From contig NZ_VSFA01000009.1 of the NCBI RefSeq assembly GCF_008119785.1, positions 62,001 through 126,000 of the forward strand: DNA of 64,000 nt. The letters are read 5' to 3'. Below, one piece after another: positions 7,256-15,710 of the stretch. Under the pieces are notes generated by a model, which ran no database searches, was not told the DNA's origin, and was given only the letters and a program-made list of their open reading frames with translations. This DNA is from Micromonospora sp. MP36. Its GTDB lineage: Bacteria; Actinomycetota; Actinomycetes; Mycobacteriales; Micromonosporaceae. Every line of letters begins with the position of its first letter. Within the stretch, counting starts at the first letter, position 1. Position numbers and translations under genes: made by a program.

Positions 7256-8332
7256 ATGTCAGATCAGCAGCAGCTTGTCGTCGCCGCGCCGGACGAGCCC
7301 GCCCAGTCGTCCGAAGTGGAACACGAGGGCTCGGAGAGGGATCCGGCGCCGCCGCGGCGCCGGCGACGGGGCCGGCGGATCGCGCTGATCACGCTGCTGG
7401 TGGTGGCGTTGCTGGGCTTGGGCGGCGTCGGGGCGGGCGCCTTCTACCTGCGTTCGGTGGATTCGCGGGTCGAGCGGGTCGACGCCTTCGAGGGGGTGCC
7501 GCAGGAGGCCCGGCCGCCGGTCGCCGCCAAGGGCGCGATGAACATCCTGGTCCTGGGCAGCGACTCGCGGGACCCGGACAGCACCCAGGGCTCCCGGTCG
7601 GACACGATCATCATCGCCCACCTGCCGAAGGACCGGAAGAGCGCGGAGCTGATCGCTATTCCGCGGGACACCTGGGTGCACGTGCCGCGGTCGAAGGACG
7701 GCAAGCACGGCGACCGCGACGCGAAGATCAACGCCGCGTACGCCTGGGGCGGGGTGCCGCTGATGGTGCAGACCGTCGAGCAGTTCACCCGCGTACGGAT
7801 CGACCACGTGGCGATCATCGACTTCGCCGGGTTCAGGGACATCATCGACGCCATCGGGGGCGTCGAGATCGACTCCGAACGGGCGTTCACCTCGATCCAC
7901 CCGCCGTTCCGGAAGTTCGCCAAGGGCCCGCAGCACATGGACGGGGAGACCGCCCTCGACTACTCGCGGCAGCGCAAGCAGTTCCCGGACGGCGACTTCG
8001 CCCGGATCCGACACCAGCAGCAGGTGATCAGGGCGATCCTCGACAAGGCCGCCTCCGGAGGCATCCTCACCAACCCGGGCAAGCTCAACGACTTCGTCCG
8101 GGCGTCGTCGTCAGCGGTGTCGGTGGACAAGGGGATGTCGCTGCTGGACATGGCCACCGACCTGCGCAACCTGCGCGGCGGCAACCTGTTCTTCTTCACC
8201 AGCCCGACGAAGGGCACCGGCCGGGTCGGCAGCGAGAGCGTCGTGTTCCCGGACACCGCGAAGGCGCAGTCGTTCTACGACGCGGTGCGGCGCGACGCCG
8301 TCAAGGAGATCGTGGGCAGCGCGCGGCAGTGA
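7256..8332 (+). CDS. LytR-CpsA-Psr (LCP) family cell wall ligase
   Basis: The 358-residue type II membrane protein has a charged cytoplasmic N-terminus with an Arg-rich stretch, one helix (about 42-65, IALITLLVVALLGLGGVGAGAF) and an extracellular LCP domain. Diagnostic motifs are MNILVLGSDSRDPD, RSDTIIIAHL, LIAIPRDTWVHVP, INAAYAWGG and DGETALDYSRQR, including the Asp and Arg residues that bind the polyprenyl pyrophosphate. LCP enzymes transfer polymers such as arabinogalactan, teichoic acids or capsule from polyprenyl carriers to peptidoglycan. The gene converges on the exopolysaccharide locus that follows, so it may act on that polymer, although convergent orientation gives no operon evidence. 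Confidence 0.93.
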   Translation: MSDQQQLVVAAPDEPAQSSEVEHEGSERDPAPPRRRRRGRRIALITLLVVALLGLGGVGAGAFYLRSVDSRVERVDAFEGVPQEARPPVAAKGAMNILVLGSDSRDPDSTQGSRSDTIIIAHLPKDRKSAELIAIPRDTWVHVPRSKDGKHGDRDAKINAAYAWGGVPLMVQTVEQFTRVRIDHVAIIDFAGFRDIIDAIGGVEIDSERAFTSIHPPFRKFAKGPQHMDGETALDYSRQRKQFPDGDFARIRHQQQVIRAILDKAASGGILTNPGKLNDFVRASSSAVSVDKGMSLLDMATDLRNLRGGNLFFFTSPTKGTGRVGSESVVFPDTAKAQSFYDAVRRDAVKEIVGSARQ

Positions 8333-8351
8333 CCGTAGCGGCCGGCTGGTG

Positions 8352-8377
8352 TCCCCCGGCGGTCAGCCGCCGGGGGA
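8352..8377. terminator. Bidirectional terminator hairpin between lcp and xylanase
   Basis: Perfect 11-bp stem TCCCCCGGCGG / CCGCCGGGGGA with loop TCAG. The stop codon of the minus-strand xylanase lies in the loop, so the hairpin covers the last codons of that gene. Confidence 0.65.
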
Positions 8378-9517
8378 TGCCGGCAGGCCGCGGGGCCGAC
8401 GCGTGCCGAGCAACTCGATCATGGCCTGGTGCGCAGGTTTCGGCCGGAACTGGGCGTCCAACAGGCAGGCCGCGCCATAGCCGCGGTGGTAGCCAGGTAT
8501 CCAGCTGCGAGCGTCGGTGAAGCCCCAGACGGTGAGCGACACACAGGCGGATACGGACAGGCAGGCCGCCAGCACGTCACGGTAGACGGTGGCCTGCTGG
8601 TGCAGCTTCTCCGGGCTGGCCGGCAGCTTGATCCGGACGTCGAGTTCGGTGACGGCGACGGAGACGCCCAGCGCGGCGAAGCGCTGCAGGTTGCCGGCGA
8701 AGTCCTTGGGCGGCCGGTTCCACTCCAGGTGGCTCTGGAAGCCCACCCCGTCGACCGGCACCCCCTGGGCGCGTAGGTCCCGGACCAGCTTCAGCAGGGC
8801 GTCGGCCTTGCGGGTCCGGCCCTCGACGCCGTAGTCGTTGATGAACAGGCGCGCGCCGGGGTCGGCCGCGTGCGCCCACCGGAAGGCGTCCGCGATGTAG
8901 CCGGGGCCGAGCTTGCGTAACCACAGGGTGTCCCGGAGGGTGCCGTCCTCCGCCAGCACCTCGTTGACCACGTCCCAGGCCCACACCCGGTCCCGGTAAC
9001 GGGAGACCACGGCGGTGATGTGGGCCCGCAGCACCGCGCGGAGCCGTTCCGGCGACCAGTCCGGCGAGACCCACTGCGGCACGTCGGTGTGCCAGACCAG
9101 GGTGTGGCCGTACACGGACTGCCGGTTGCGCTGGGCGAGGTCGACGAGTTGGTCGGCACCGACCCAGGTGTACACGCCCTCCGACGGCTCCAGGTTGCGC
9201 CACTTCATCGCGTTCTCGGCCGTCACCGTGTCGAACTCGGACGCCAGCACGTCCCGATAGGCGGGGTCGAGGTTCAGCGCCCGGCCGTCGATGGCCGTGC
9301 CGATCCGGACCCCGGGCGGCATGAGGTCGCGCAAGTTGTCGCGTTCTGGAGTTGGCGCGGCCGAGGGCGTCGGGGAGCTGGCGGCGGACGGGCCGGCGGA
9401 GCGCTCGTGCCCGCTGGCGGTGACGACCACCAGGGCCGCCAGCAGGACGGCGCTGACCACCAGGGTCGCCGCGAGGATCAGGATCGGCCGGCCGGGGCGG
9501 CGGGGAGCCTCCGTCAC
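8363..9517 (-). CDS. Membrane-anchored GH10 endo-beta-1,4-xylanase-like hydrolase
   Basis: This 384-residue protein has an N-terminal membrane helix (ILILAATLVVSAVLLAALVVV), a Ser/Pro/Ala linker and a GH10 barrel. The family signature elements are TAENAMKWRNLEP, GHTLVWHTDVPQW, the acid/base glutamate in WDVVNEVLAEDG, and the nucleophile glutamate in VAVTELDVRI. It is single-domain, with no carbohydrate-binding module. The GTG at 9517 overlaps the stop of the pyruvyl transferase gene by 4 nt, so it is translated from the exopolysaccharide operon. This context suggests that it trims or releases the polymer made by the locus rather than degrading plant xylan, although xylan activity is not excluded. 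Confidence 0.9.
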   Translation of the reverse strand: MTEAPRRPGRPILILAATLVVSAVLLAALVVVTASGHERSAGPSAASSPTPSAAPTPERDNLRDLMPPGVRIGTAIDGRALNLDPAYRDVLASEFDTVTAENAMKWRNLEPSEGVYTWVGADQLVDLAQRNRQSVYGHTLVWHTDVPQWVSPDWSPERLRAVLRAHITAVVSRYRDRVWAWDVVNEVLAEDGTLRDTLWLRKLGPGYIADAFRWAHAADPGARLFINDYGVEGRTRKADALLKLVRDLRAQGVPVDGVGFQSHLEWNRPPKDFAGNLQRFAALGVSVAVTELDVRIKLPASPEKLHQQATVYRDVLAACLSVSACVSLTVWGFTDARSWIPGYHRGYGAACLLDAQFRPKPAHQAMIELLGTRRPRGLPASPGG

Positions 9518-10692
9518 CGCGTCGACGGGTCCGCGGCGGCGTCGAGCGCCCACGGCGCCCGGGTGAAGTTCAGCCGGGCCCGGTCGGCGAAGTCCGCCCG
9601 GGCCAGGCCGGGCACCGCGTCGTCGGTGAGCATTGCGGCCAGTATCCGGGACACCTCCGCCGGGTCCCGGGGCACCCGCGCGAGTCGCCGCGCCGCCGGC
9701 TGGGCGATCTCGTCCAGGAAGTCGTCGCACTTCTTCTGGTATGGCACCAGGGTGAACGGCACGCCGGCCAGGTAGGCAAAGACGGCGCCGTGCAGCCGCA
9801 TGTGCAGGCCCAGGTCGCACCGCTTCATCTCGTCCCAGCACGCCCGTACGCCGTCCCGGGCGGTCACCGTCCGCACGTCGCAGAGCCCGTCCACGGCGGC
9901 CTGCAGCCGCTGGCTGACCCGTTCGTCGCCGTGCACCGGATGGGTGTTGAACACGAACACCGTCAGGTCGACCGGCTCCTTGAGCACTAGGGCCCGTACG
10001 CCCTCGATTAGGGCGTCCTCCCGCAGCCGCGACTCCTCGTCGGCGGCCTCGTAGTCCACCCCGAGCAGGGTCACCCCGAGCCGGGCCCGGCCGCGCGGGG
10101 CGGCGCGGGGGGCGCCGGTCGGGACCGGCTCGCCGAGCGCCTCGGGCAGCAGGCCTGCGAGGTCCCCGGCGGGTACGAGCCGGCCCGGGTAGTCGGCGCC
10201 GCGCAGCAGTTCCGCGGAGGCGAGGTCGCGGACGCCGATGAAGTCGATCCGGCGCAGCACCTCGAGCAGCCGCCGCTCGGCGGCCGACGAGAGGAACGGC
10301 CCGACGGAGACACCGACGGCCGCCATCGGGTGGCCGGACACCCGGGAGAAGAGCGAGAAGAGCTTCTTCTCGCTGAGCGGGCCCATCTCGCGGAACACCG
10401 AACCGCCGCCGAAGACCACCATCGAGGAGTGCCGGAGCAGGGCGGCCTTGTTGAGCAGGGTGCCGGCCCGGCCGGTCACACCGGACCGGGCGTACCAGCG
10501 GGGGTCCATCCCGGTGCGGTCCTCGGGCAGGTCCACCAGCGGCGGCGCGGCGAAGATGGGCTCTCGGGCTCCCCAGTAGACCCGCATCGCCCAGTCCAGG
10601 ACCACGCAGAAGGCGTTGTCGCCGACGTTGTCCATGCCGTAGTAGCCGACGACCAGGGGACGCCGGGCGGCGGGCGCCGGTTCAGGACGCAC
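9514..10692 (-). CDS. Polysaccharide pyruvyl transferase family protein
   Basis: The 392-residue protein opens with PLVVGYYGMDNVGDNAFCVVLDWAM, the Gly-Asn-x-Gly-Asp element of the PS_pyruv_trans family (CsaB, ExoV-like). Further matches are MVVFGGGSVFREMG and DLGLHMRLHGAVFAYLAGVPFTLVPYQKKCDDFL, with the conserved R-L-H. These enzymes put a pyruvate ketal on sugars of exopolysaccharides or cell-wall polymers using phosphoenolpyruvate. The GTG start overlaps the flippase gene by 11 nt and the stop overlaps the xylanase gene by 4 nt. Confidence 0.88.
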   Translation of the reverse strand: MRPEPAPAARRPLVVGYYGMDNVGDNAFCVVLDWAMRVYWGAREPIFAAPPLVDLPEDRTGMDPRWYARSGVTGRAGTLLNKAALLRHSSMVVFGGGSVFREMGPLSEKKLFSLFSRVSGHPMAAVGVSVGPFLSSAAERRLLEVLRRIDFIGVRDLASAELLRGADYPGRLVPAGDLAGLLPEALGEPVPTGAPRAAPRGRARLGVTLLGVDYEAADEESRLREDALIEGVRALVLKEPVDLTVFVFNTHPVHGDERVSQRLQAAVDGLCDVRTVTARDGVRACWDEMKRCDLGLHMRLHGAVFAYLAGVPFTLVPYQKKCDDFLDEIAQPAARRLARVPRDPAEVSRILAAMLTDDAVPGLARADFADRARLNFTRAPWALDAAADPSTR

Positions 10693-12076
10693 GGGAACCC
10701 TCCCTTGTCAGGCGCCGCCGGACGTCCCGCCAGGACGGTAGAGCCGCGTCTCGGACCACCCGCCGGCGCACCGCGACCCAGAACAGGCAGCAGAGCGCGA
10801 CCTCGGCGACGACGGTGGCGGTCGCCGCACCCATGATGCCCCACAGCGGCGTGGCGACCGCCAGGGCGGCCAGGTAGACCGCCGCACCGGCGCCCTGGTA
10901 TGCGACCTTGCGGCGGAGCAGGCCGCCGCTGGTGAGCAGGGACGCCACGGCCGCGCCACCGAACCGGAACGGGATGGCCAGCGCCAGTACGGCGAGGACG
11001 TCCGCCGAGTCGGCGTACTCCGGGCCGAGCAGGAGGGGCAGCACCGGGCCGGCGGCGACCGCCACCATCGCCGCGACGGCCGCCCCGAGCACGACCATGC
11101 CGGCCCCGCCGTAGCGGTAGGCCAGCAGGATGGCGTCCCGGTCGGAGCCGGCCCAGCGGTGCAGCTTGGCGAGGAAGTACTGCTGGTAGACGACCCGGGG
11201 CACCAGGTAGACGGCGGCCAGGACGGACATCGGCACGGACAGCAGGGCGGCCGCCTCGGGGCTGAGGAACTCGCCGGCCACCACCGTGCCGAGGTACATG
11301 CCGAGCAGGTAGAAGACGTTGCCCAGGACGAAGGGCAGGGCGGCGCCGAGCACGGCGCGTACCGCGACCGGCTGGGCCGCCGGGGCCGGGCCGGCGGGCC
11401 GGGGATGGCCCTCCAGCGGCATCGTGCCGCGGATGAACGGGCGCATCACCAGCAGGCTGGCCAGCACGGTCAACAGGGCGACGGCGGCGTAGCCGGCCGC
11501 CGCGGCGACCACGCCGAGGCCGAACGCCCACACCCCGAGCACCACCGCCACGCGGCCCAGGTGCGGCGCGAGTTGCAGCGCGGAGAGCCCCCGATAGTCG
11601 CCCCGCAACTGCTGCACCGAGGCGACCAGCCCCAGCGCGGCCTGGGCGAGCACGACGGCGGCCAGCAGGACGCGGACGGTCGCCGTCCGCGAGTCGGGCA
11701 GCGCGACGACACCCCACAGCAGCACCGCCGCGACGATCAGTGCGCAGCAGCCGGCGACCGCGCGCAGGGCGGGGCGCACCCAACGGTACGCCCCGGTGCC
11801 CTGCTGCCCGAACTGCTGCAACCAGAGTTCGGAGACGCCGAACACGGCCAGCGGGGCGGTCAGCGAGATCAGCGCCAGCGCGGTGGTGAACGTGCCGAAG
11901 GCGGCCTGGGAGAGGCTGCGAGCCAGCAGGATCTGCGTGCCGAACGCGGCGATCGTCACCCCGACCTGGCTGAGCCCCAGCATGCCGAGGTGCACGAGCA
12001 TGGTGACCAGCCGGTTGCGGGCCCGTCGGGGCCGGGCCGGGTCGCCGGTGCGCAGCTCAACGGCCGAGGGTGACAA
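10682..12076 (-). CDS. Oligosaccharide flippase (Wzx/MATE-like)
   Basis: The 464-residue protein has about 12-14 hydrophobic helices and the fold pattern of polysaccharide biosynthesis flippases. The first helices, SQVGVTIAAFGTQILLARSLSQAAFGTF, match the N-terminal element of the family (a conserved A-R-x-L-x-x-x-x-F-G). The start is TTG at 12076 with GGGGAA 5 nt upstream. The next in-frame Met is at residue 26 and would leave the region without a start near the overlap. It overlaps the GT2 stop by 20 nt. Role: moving lipid-linked repeat units across the membrane before polymerisation. Confidence 0.87.
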   Translation of the reverse strand: MSPSAVELRTGDPARPRRARNRLVTMLVHLGMLGLSQVGVTIAAFGTQILLARSLSQAAFGTFTTALALISLTAPLAVFGVSELWLQQFGQQGTGAYRWVRPALRAVAGCCALIVAAVLLWGVVALPDSRTATVRVLLAAVVLAQAALGLVASVQQLRGDYRGLSALQLAPHLGRVAVVLGVWAFGLGVVAAAAGYAAVALLTVLASLLVMRPFIRGTMPLEGHPRPAGPAPAAQPVAVRAVLGAALPFVLGNVFYLLGMYLGTVVAGEFLSPEAAALLSVPMSVLAAVYLVPRVVYQQYFLAKLHRWAGSDRDAILLAYRYGGAGMVVLGAAVAAMVAVAAGPVLPLLLGPEYADSADVLAVLALAIPFRFGGAAVASLLTSGGLLRRKVAYQGAGAAVYLAALAVATPLWGIMGAATATVVAEVALCCLFWVAVRRRVVRDAALPSWRDVRRRLTREGSRAS

Positions 12077-12950
12077 GCCACTTCCCCGCTTCGCTCAGCG
12101 TACGCAGGGCCTTGATGCCCAGGCCGCTCCCGGGCACCCGCGAGGGCCGGTACATGTCGACGAGGCGGAACCAGAACCCCAGCCCGCCCATCCGGCCCCG
12201 GGTGACGTTGCCGTCGTGGCGGCGGAACTGCACGACCGGGTGCGCCAACCGGCGCGGGTGAACCCCGGCCCGCAGCGCGCGCAGCACCAGCTCGATGTCC
12301 TCGAAGAGCCGGAAGCTCTCGTCGTATCCGCCGATGTGGTCCAGCACCCGCCGATCGATGGTGGTGCCCGAGTGCTTGAACGGAAGCCGGGGCCGGGTCA
12401 GCACGCCCAGCAGCATGCGGCCCGGTGTGGCGTACTCGGGCAGTCGGATGACCTGGCTCCGCCCCCCGCTGACCTCGCGATAGTCGGTGTAGATCCAGCT
12501 CGCCCCGGTGGTGGTGATCAGGTGGTGCAGCCGGGCGAGCGCGTCCACGGACAGCTCGTCGTCGGAGTCGAGCACGGTGACGTACCGGCCGGTCGAGGTG
12601 CGCAGGGCGAGGTTGCGGGCCTGGGCGATGCCGGTGGGTGGCTGGGCGACCACTCTGACCCGGGCGTCGGAGGAGAGCATCGCCTCGTCCATCACCTGCG
12701 TGACCGGCACCTGGGAGCCGTCGTCGACGACGACGACCTCGAAGTCGGGGAAGTTGTTCGCGAGCACGGACCGCACCGCGTTGACCAGCAGGACGGCGCG
12801 GTCCCGGACGACGATGCAGACCGAGAAGGTGGGCACCACTCGCGGTCTGTCGACCGGCAAGGCCAGCTGCCGACCGAGCGGGCGGGTAAGGCTGCGGTCG
12901 GGGAGCTCCTCACCGTGGTCCCGCAGCGACGTCGAGGACCAGGAGCTCAT
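12057..12950 (-). CDS. Glycosyltransferase family 2
   Basis: The 297-residue protein has a GT-A fold: FSVCIVVRDRAVLLVNAVRSVL at the nucleotide-binding edge, FEVVVVDDGSQVP, then the DxD-type motif VTVLDSDDELS, and the acceptor-side element FRLFEDIELVLRALRAG with the E-D pair typical of family 2. The C-terminal 60 residues lack a membrane helix, so it is probably peripheral. The ATG at 12950 overlaps the stop of the ligase-like gene by 4 nt. It would add one sugar to a lipid-linked repeat unit. Donor sugar unknown. Confidence 0.88.
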   Translation of the reverse strand: MSSWSSTSLRDHGEELPDRSLTRPLGRQLALPVDRPRVVPTFSVCIVVRDRAVLLVNAVRSVLANNFPDFEVVVVDDGSQVPVTQVMDEAMLSSDARVRVVAQPPTGIAQARNLALRTSTGRYVTVLDSDDELSVDALARLHHLITTTGASWIYTDYREVSGGRSQVIRLPEYATPGRMLLGVLTRPRLPFKHSGTTIDRRVLDHIGGYDESFRLFEDIELVLRALRAGVHPRRLAHPVVQFRRHDGNVTRGRMGGLGFWFRLVDMYRPSRVPGSGLGIKALRTLSEAGKWLVTLGR

Positions 12951-14404
12951 CGGCCTGCCTCCTCCGTCACCGGGCCGACGTCGGCGCCGTGCTGCGCGGT
13001 GGGGCGGTGCTGCGCGCCGTGCTCCGCCGCCGTCTCGCCGGTCTCCTGGTCGACGCTGAGGATCAGCAGCAGGCCGAAGACGAAGAGCCAGAGGAAGTAC
13101 GGGTAGGCCAGCGGCTTCTGGGTCAGCCCGAACAGGACCAGGGTGGCGAACAGCACGACCAGGGGCAGCCGGCCGGCCCGGCTGATCCGGGCCCCGACCA
13201 GCCGGTAGAGGCCCACCAGGACGGCGAGGGTCAGGCCCACCCCGACCACGCCCCAGATGACGAGGACCCGCAGCCAGTCGTTGTGCATGTCCCACGGCTC
13301 GTAGCCGAAGCCGAACAGCCACACGTCGAACGGGGAGCGGTGGAGGATCTCGGCCACGTCGTTCCAGATGGCGCCCCGGCCGTGCATGAAGGTGTCGGAG
13401 CGGACGTCCAGCGACCCCACCTCGGTGAGGGTCACCCGGGCCTTGTTCCGGATGGTGGCGCTGCTCAACGCCCCGGCCAGCCCGACGACGACGGCCGCTC
13501 CCCCGACGACGGCCAGGGGCAGTCGCCGGCGTGCCGCGCCGGCCCGCCACCCGCGGAGCCGCCTCGCCTCGAACGCCGCCACGATGACGGCCAGGCACAC
13601 GATGGTGAAGCGGTGCAGCGACACGATCCCGGTGGCGACGAAGAGGGCGATCAGTGCGTACCGCACCGCGGTACGCACGCGCAGTCGCGGACCCAGGACG
13701 TAGATCATGAACACCGCGAACATGAGCAGCCGCCCGAGCGACATCGGGTGGTAGTAGCCGCCGGACGCCCGGCCGATCTTCTGCCCCGGCAGCTCGAAGT
13801 AGAAGGAGTACGGGATCACCCCGGCCACCTGCAGCCAGGCCAGTACGCAGTGCACGACCGCCCCGGCCACCACGACCCCGGCGACCAGGGCCAGCCAGCG
13901 CTGCGGGATCCAGTCCCGCTGCAGCAGCATCAGGCCGAGCAGGGCCAGCGGGGCGAACCCGACGACCAGCCGCAGCGCTTCGGCCGGAATGGCCGAGGTG
14001 GGCTCCAGGTGGGGCCCGTAGATCGAGTAGCGGCGGACGTCGAAGAGGGCGAGCAGGTCCGCGCGGGCCGGGGCAGCCAGGTAGGCGATGCCGGATATGA
14101 CGAGCATGGCGACGAGCGCCACCAGCATGAACAGCAGGGCACGGGCGGGCAGCCGGCGACCCGCGAGCACTGCCGCGGCGAGCGCGGCCAGCATCAGCAG
14201 GGCACCCACGACCGTGGTGATGACGCCGAGGTCGACGCTGTCGCCCGCCTTCGACTCACCGAGGTCGAACAGGGGCTTGACCGCGATCAGCGCCAGGGCC
14301 CCGATGACGGCGAGGCGGGCGAGGCGCTCGATCCGGGACGCCAAAGTGCCCGGCGGCACGGTGGCCGGTGCCGGATCCCGGGCCGGGTGGGTCAGCGTCT
14401 CCAT
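12947..14404 (-). CDS. O-antigen ligase-like polysaccharide polymerase (Wzy/WaaL-like)
   Basis: About 485 residues with some 11-12 membrane helices and a long extracytoplasmic loop after helix 9, the pattern of O-antigen ligases and Wzy polymerases. The loop begins near RVTLTEVGSLDVRSDTFMHG and contains WLFGFGYEPWDMHNDWLRVL, close to the ligase/polymerase motif HNxxL. I chose the ATG at 14404 because GGGAG lies about 11 nt upstream. The ATG at 14422 is an alternative. The stop overlaps the GT2 gene. It is the first gene of the minus-strand exopolysaccharide operon. Confidence 0.82.
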   Translation of the reverse strand: METLTHPARDPAPATVPPGTLASRIERLARLAVIGALALIAVKPLFDLGESKAGDSVDLGVITTVVGALLMLAALAAAVLAGRRLPARALLFMLVALVAMLVISGIAYLAAPARADLLALFDVRRYSIYGPHLEPTSAIPAEALRLVVGFAPLALLGLMLLQRDWIPQRWLALVAGVVVAGAVVHCVLAWLQVAGVIPYSFYFELPGQKIGRASGGYYHPMSLGRLLMFAVFMIYVLGPRLRVRTAVRYALIALFVATGIVSLHRFTIVCLAVIVAAFEARRLRGWRAGAARRRLPLAVVGGAAVVVGLAGALSSATIRNKARVTLTEVGSLDVRSDTFMHGRGAIWNDVAEILHRSPFDVWLFGFGYEPWDMHNDWLRVLVIWGVVGVGLTLAVLVGLYRLVGARISRAGRLPLVVLFATLVLFGLTQKPLAYPYFLWLFVFGLLLILSVDQETGETAAEHGAQHRPTAQHGADVGPVTEEAGR

Positions 14405-14837
14405 CGGGCGTGTGTCTCCCATGGTCTGTCGCCACGACCCGACCGCCGGTGCGGTCGATCCGTCGTCGGCCCGGTCGGTGTCGGGCCCACGACCACGCCG
14501 TGGCGGCGGCGGTAGGCACCTGACCACCGTCCATGGTGTCTGGTTGGTGTTCGGGCCCGGAAAACAGAAGGACGATATCAGCGGGGTACGGCACCGCGAT
14601 GCCCCGCACAGTGTGGCCCAGACCGCATCTCCGGCCGCCGAGCTGGGCTTTCAGCAGGCACTTCCGACCGATCCGGCTGATCCGACTTTCCCGCTTGGCG
14701 CGCTCTCTGCCCGATACGTCACACGCCTTGCGGCCAGCGCGACCGGTCCGGCAAGCTGGCAGCCGTTCACGGCCCGGGTCCGCCGCGACCGACGGATCGG
14801 ATCCCACCCGGGCCGCCCCTCGCGAAAGTGTGGACGC
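14405..14837. other. Divergent intergenic region of the exopolysaccharide locus
   Basis: About 430 nt without a credible gene. It separates the minus-strand operon from the plus-strand GT2 gene and must hold both promoters. A minus-strand GATATCGT near 14569-14576 could be a minus-10 element for the operon, but no minus-35 match supports it. I see no strong hairpin or repeat. Confidence 0.4.
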
Positions 14838-15683
14838 GTGCCGGAACCGAGTGAGCCGAGATCGATCAGCGTGGTGATCGCCGCGCACAACGAGGCGACC
14901 GTGATCGGCGGTTGCCTCGACGCGCTGCTCGCCGACGCCGAGCCCGGTGAGCTGGACATCGTCGTCGTCGCCAACGGCTGCACCGATGCCACCGCCGAGG
15001 TCGCCGCCGCCCGCCAAGGGGTGCGGGTGGTGGAGCTGGCGGAGGCCGGCAAGGCCCGGGCGCTGAACGCCGGCGACGCGGTCGCGCGGGGATTCCCGCG
15101 GTTCTATATGGACGCGGACGTGGTGCTGAGCCCGGGCGCGTTGCGCCGGATGGCCGAGGCGCTCACCGTCGACGGGCCGGCGCCGCTCGCCGTGACCCCG
15201 CGCCGGGAGATGGTCACCGGTGGGCGTTCCCTGCCGGTGCGGGCCTACTACGCGGTGAACACCCGGCTGCCCATCTTCGGCGACGCGTTGTTCGGTCGCG
15301 GCACGGTGGGGGTGTCCGCGGCGGGACGGGCCCGCTTCGACGCCTTTCCCGGGGAGATCGCCGACGACCTGTTCCTCGACTCGCTCTTCTCCTCGACGGA
15401 GAAGTGTGAGGTGACGGCCGCGACGTCGTACGTGCAGGCGCCCCGTCGGACCCCGGACCTGGTCCGCACCCTGGCCCGGGTCCGGGCCGGCAACACGATG
15501 CTGCGCGCCACCCACACCGGGGTCCGCTCGTCCGCCCGCTCGTCGTGGTTGCGGGACGTGGTGCTGCCTCGGCCGTGGTTGGCCCCGGCGGCGGCGATCT
15601 ACGTCACGCTGACCCTGGTTGCGGCGCTGCGGGCTCGCCGCCATCCACGCGACGGCTGGGGCCGGGACAACTCCACCCGGTGA
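14838..15683 (+). CDS. Glycosyltransferase family 2, membrane-associated
   Basis: This 281-residue protein from the GTG at 14838 has ISVVIAAHNEATVIGGCLDALL, IVVVANGCTDATAEVAA, and FYMDADVVLSPGAL with the DxD motif. The acceptor-side segment EIADDLFLDSLFSS and a C-terminal hydrophobic helix (WLAPAAAIYVTLTLVAAL) follow. It resembles GT2 enzymes that use a membrane-bound acceptor. It is divergent from the exopolysaccharide operon but most likely belongs to the same pathway. The start choice is uncertain because the frame is open far upstream, but residues before 14838 are low-complexity and do not match GT2. Confidence 0.82.
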   Translation: MPEPSEPRSISVVIAAHNEATVIGGCLDALLADAEPGELDIVVVANGCTDATAEVAAARQGVRVVELAEAGKARALNAGDAVARGFPRFYMDADVVLSPGALRRMAEALTVDGPAPLAVTPRREMVTGGRSLPVRAYYAVNTRLPIFGDALFGRGTVGVSAAGRARFDAFPGEIADDLFLDSLFSSTEKCEVTAATSYVQAPRRTPDLVRTLARVRAGNTMLRATHTGVRSSARSSWLRDVVLPRPWLAPAAAIYVTLTLVAALRARRHPRDGWGRDNSTR

Positions 15684-15710
15684 CGGTCCCGCAGCCCGCC
15701 GCCGGGGCGG

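Noticed and set aside
8363..15683. Secondary-metabolite gene cluster
   Set aside because: The genes are polysaccharide assembly functions. There is no PKS, NRPS, terpene or RiPP core enzyme.
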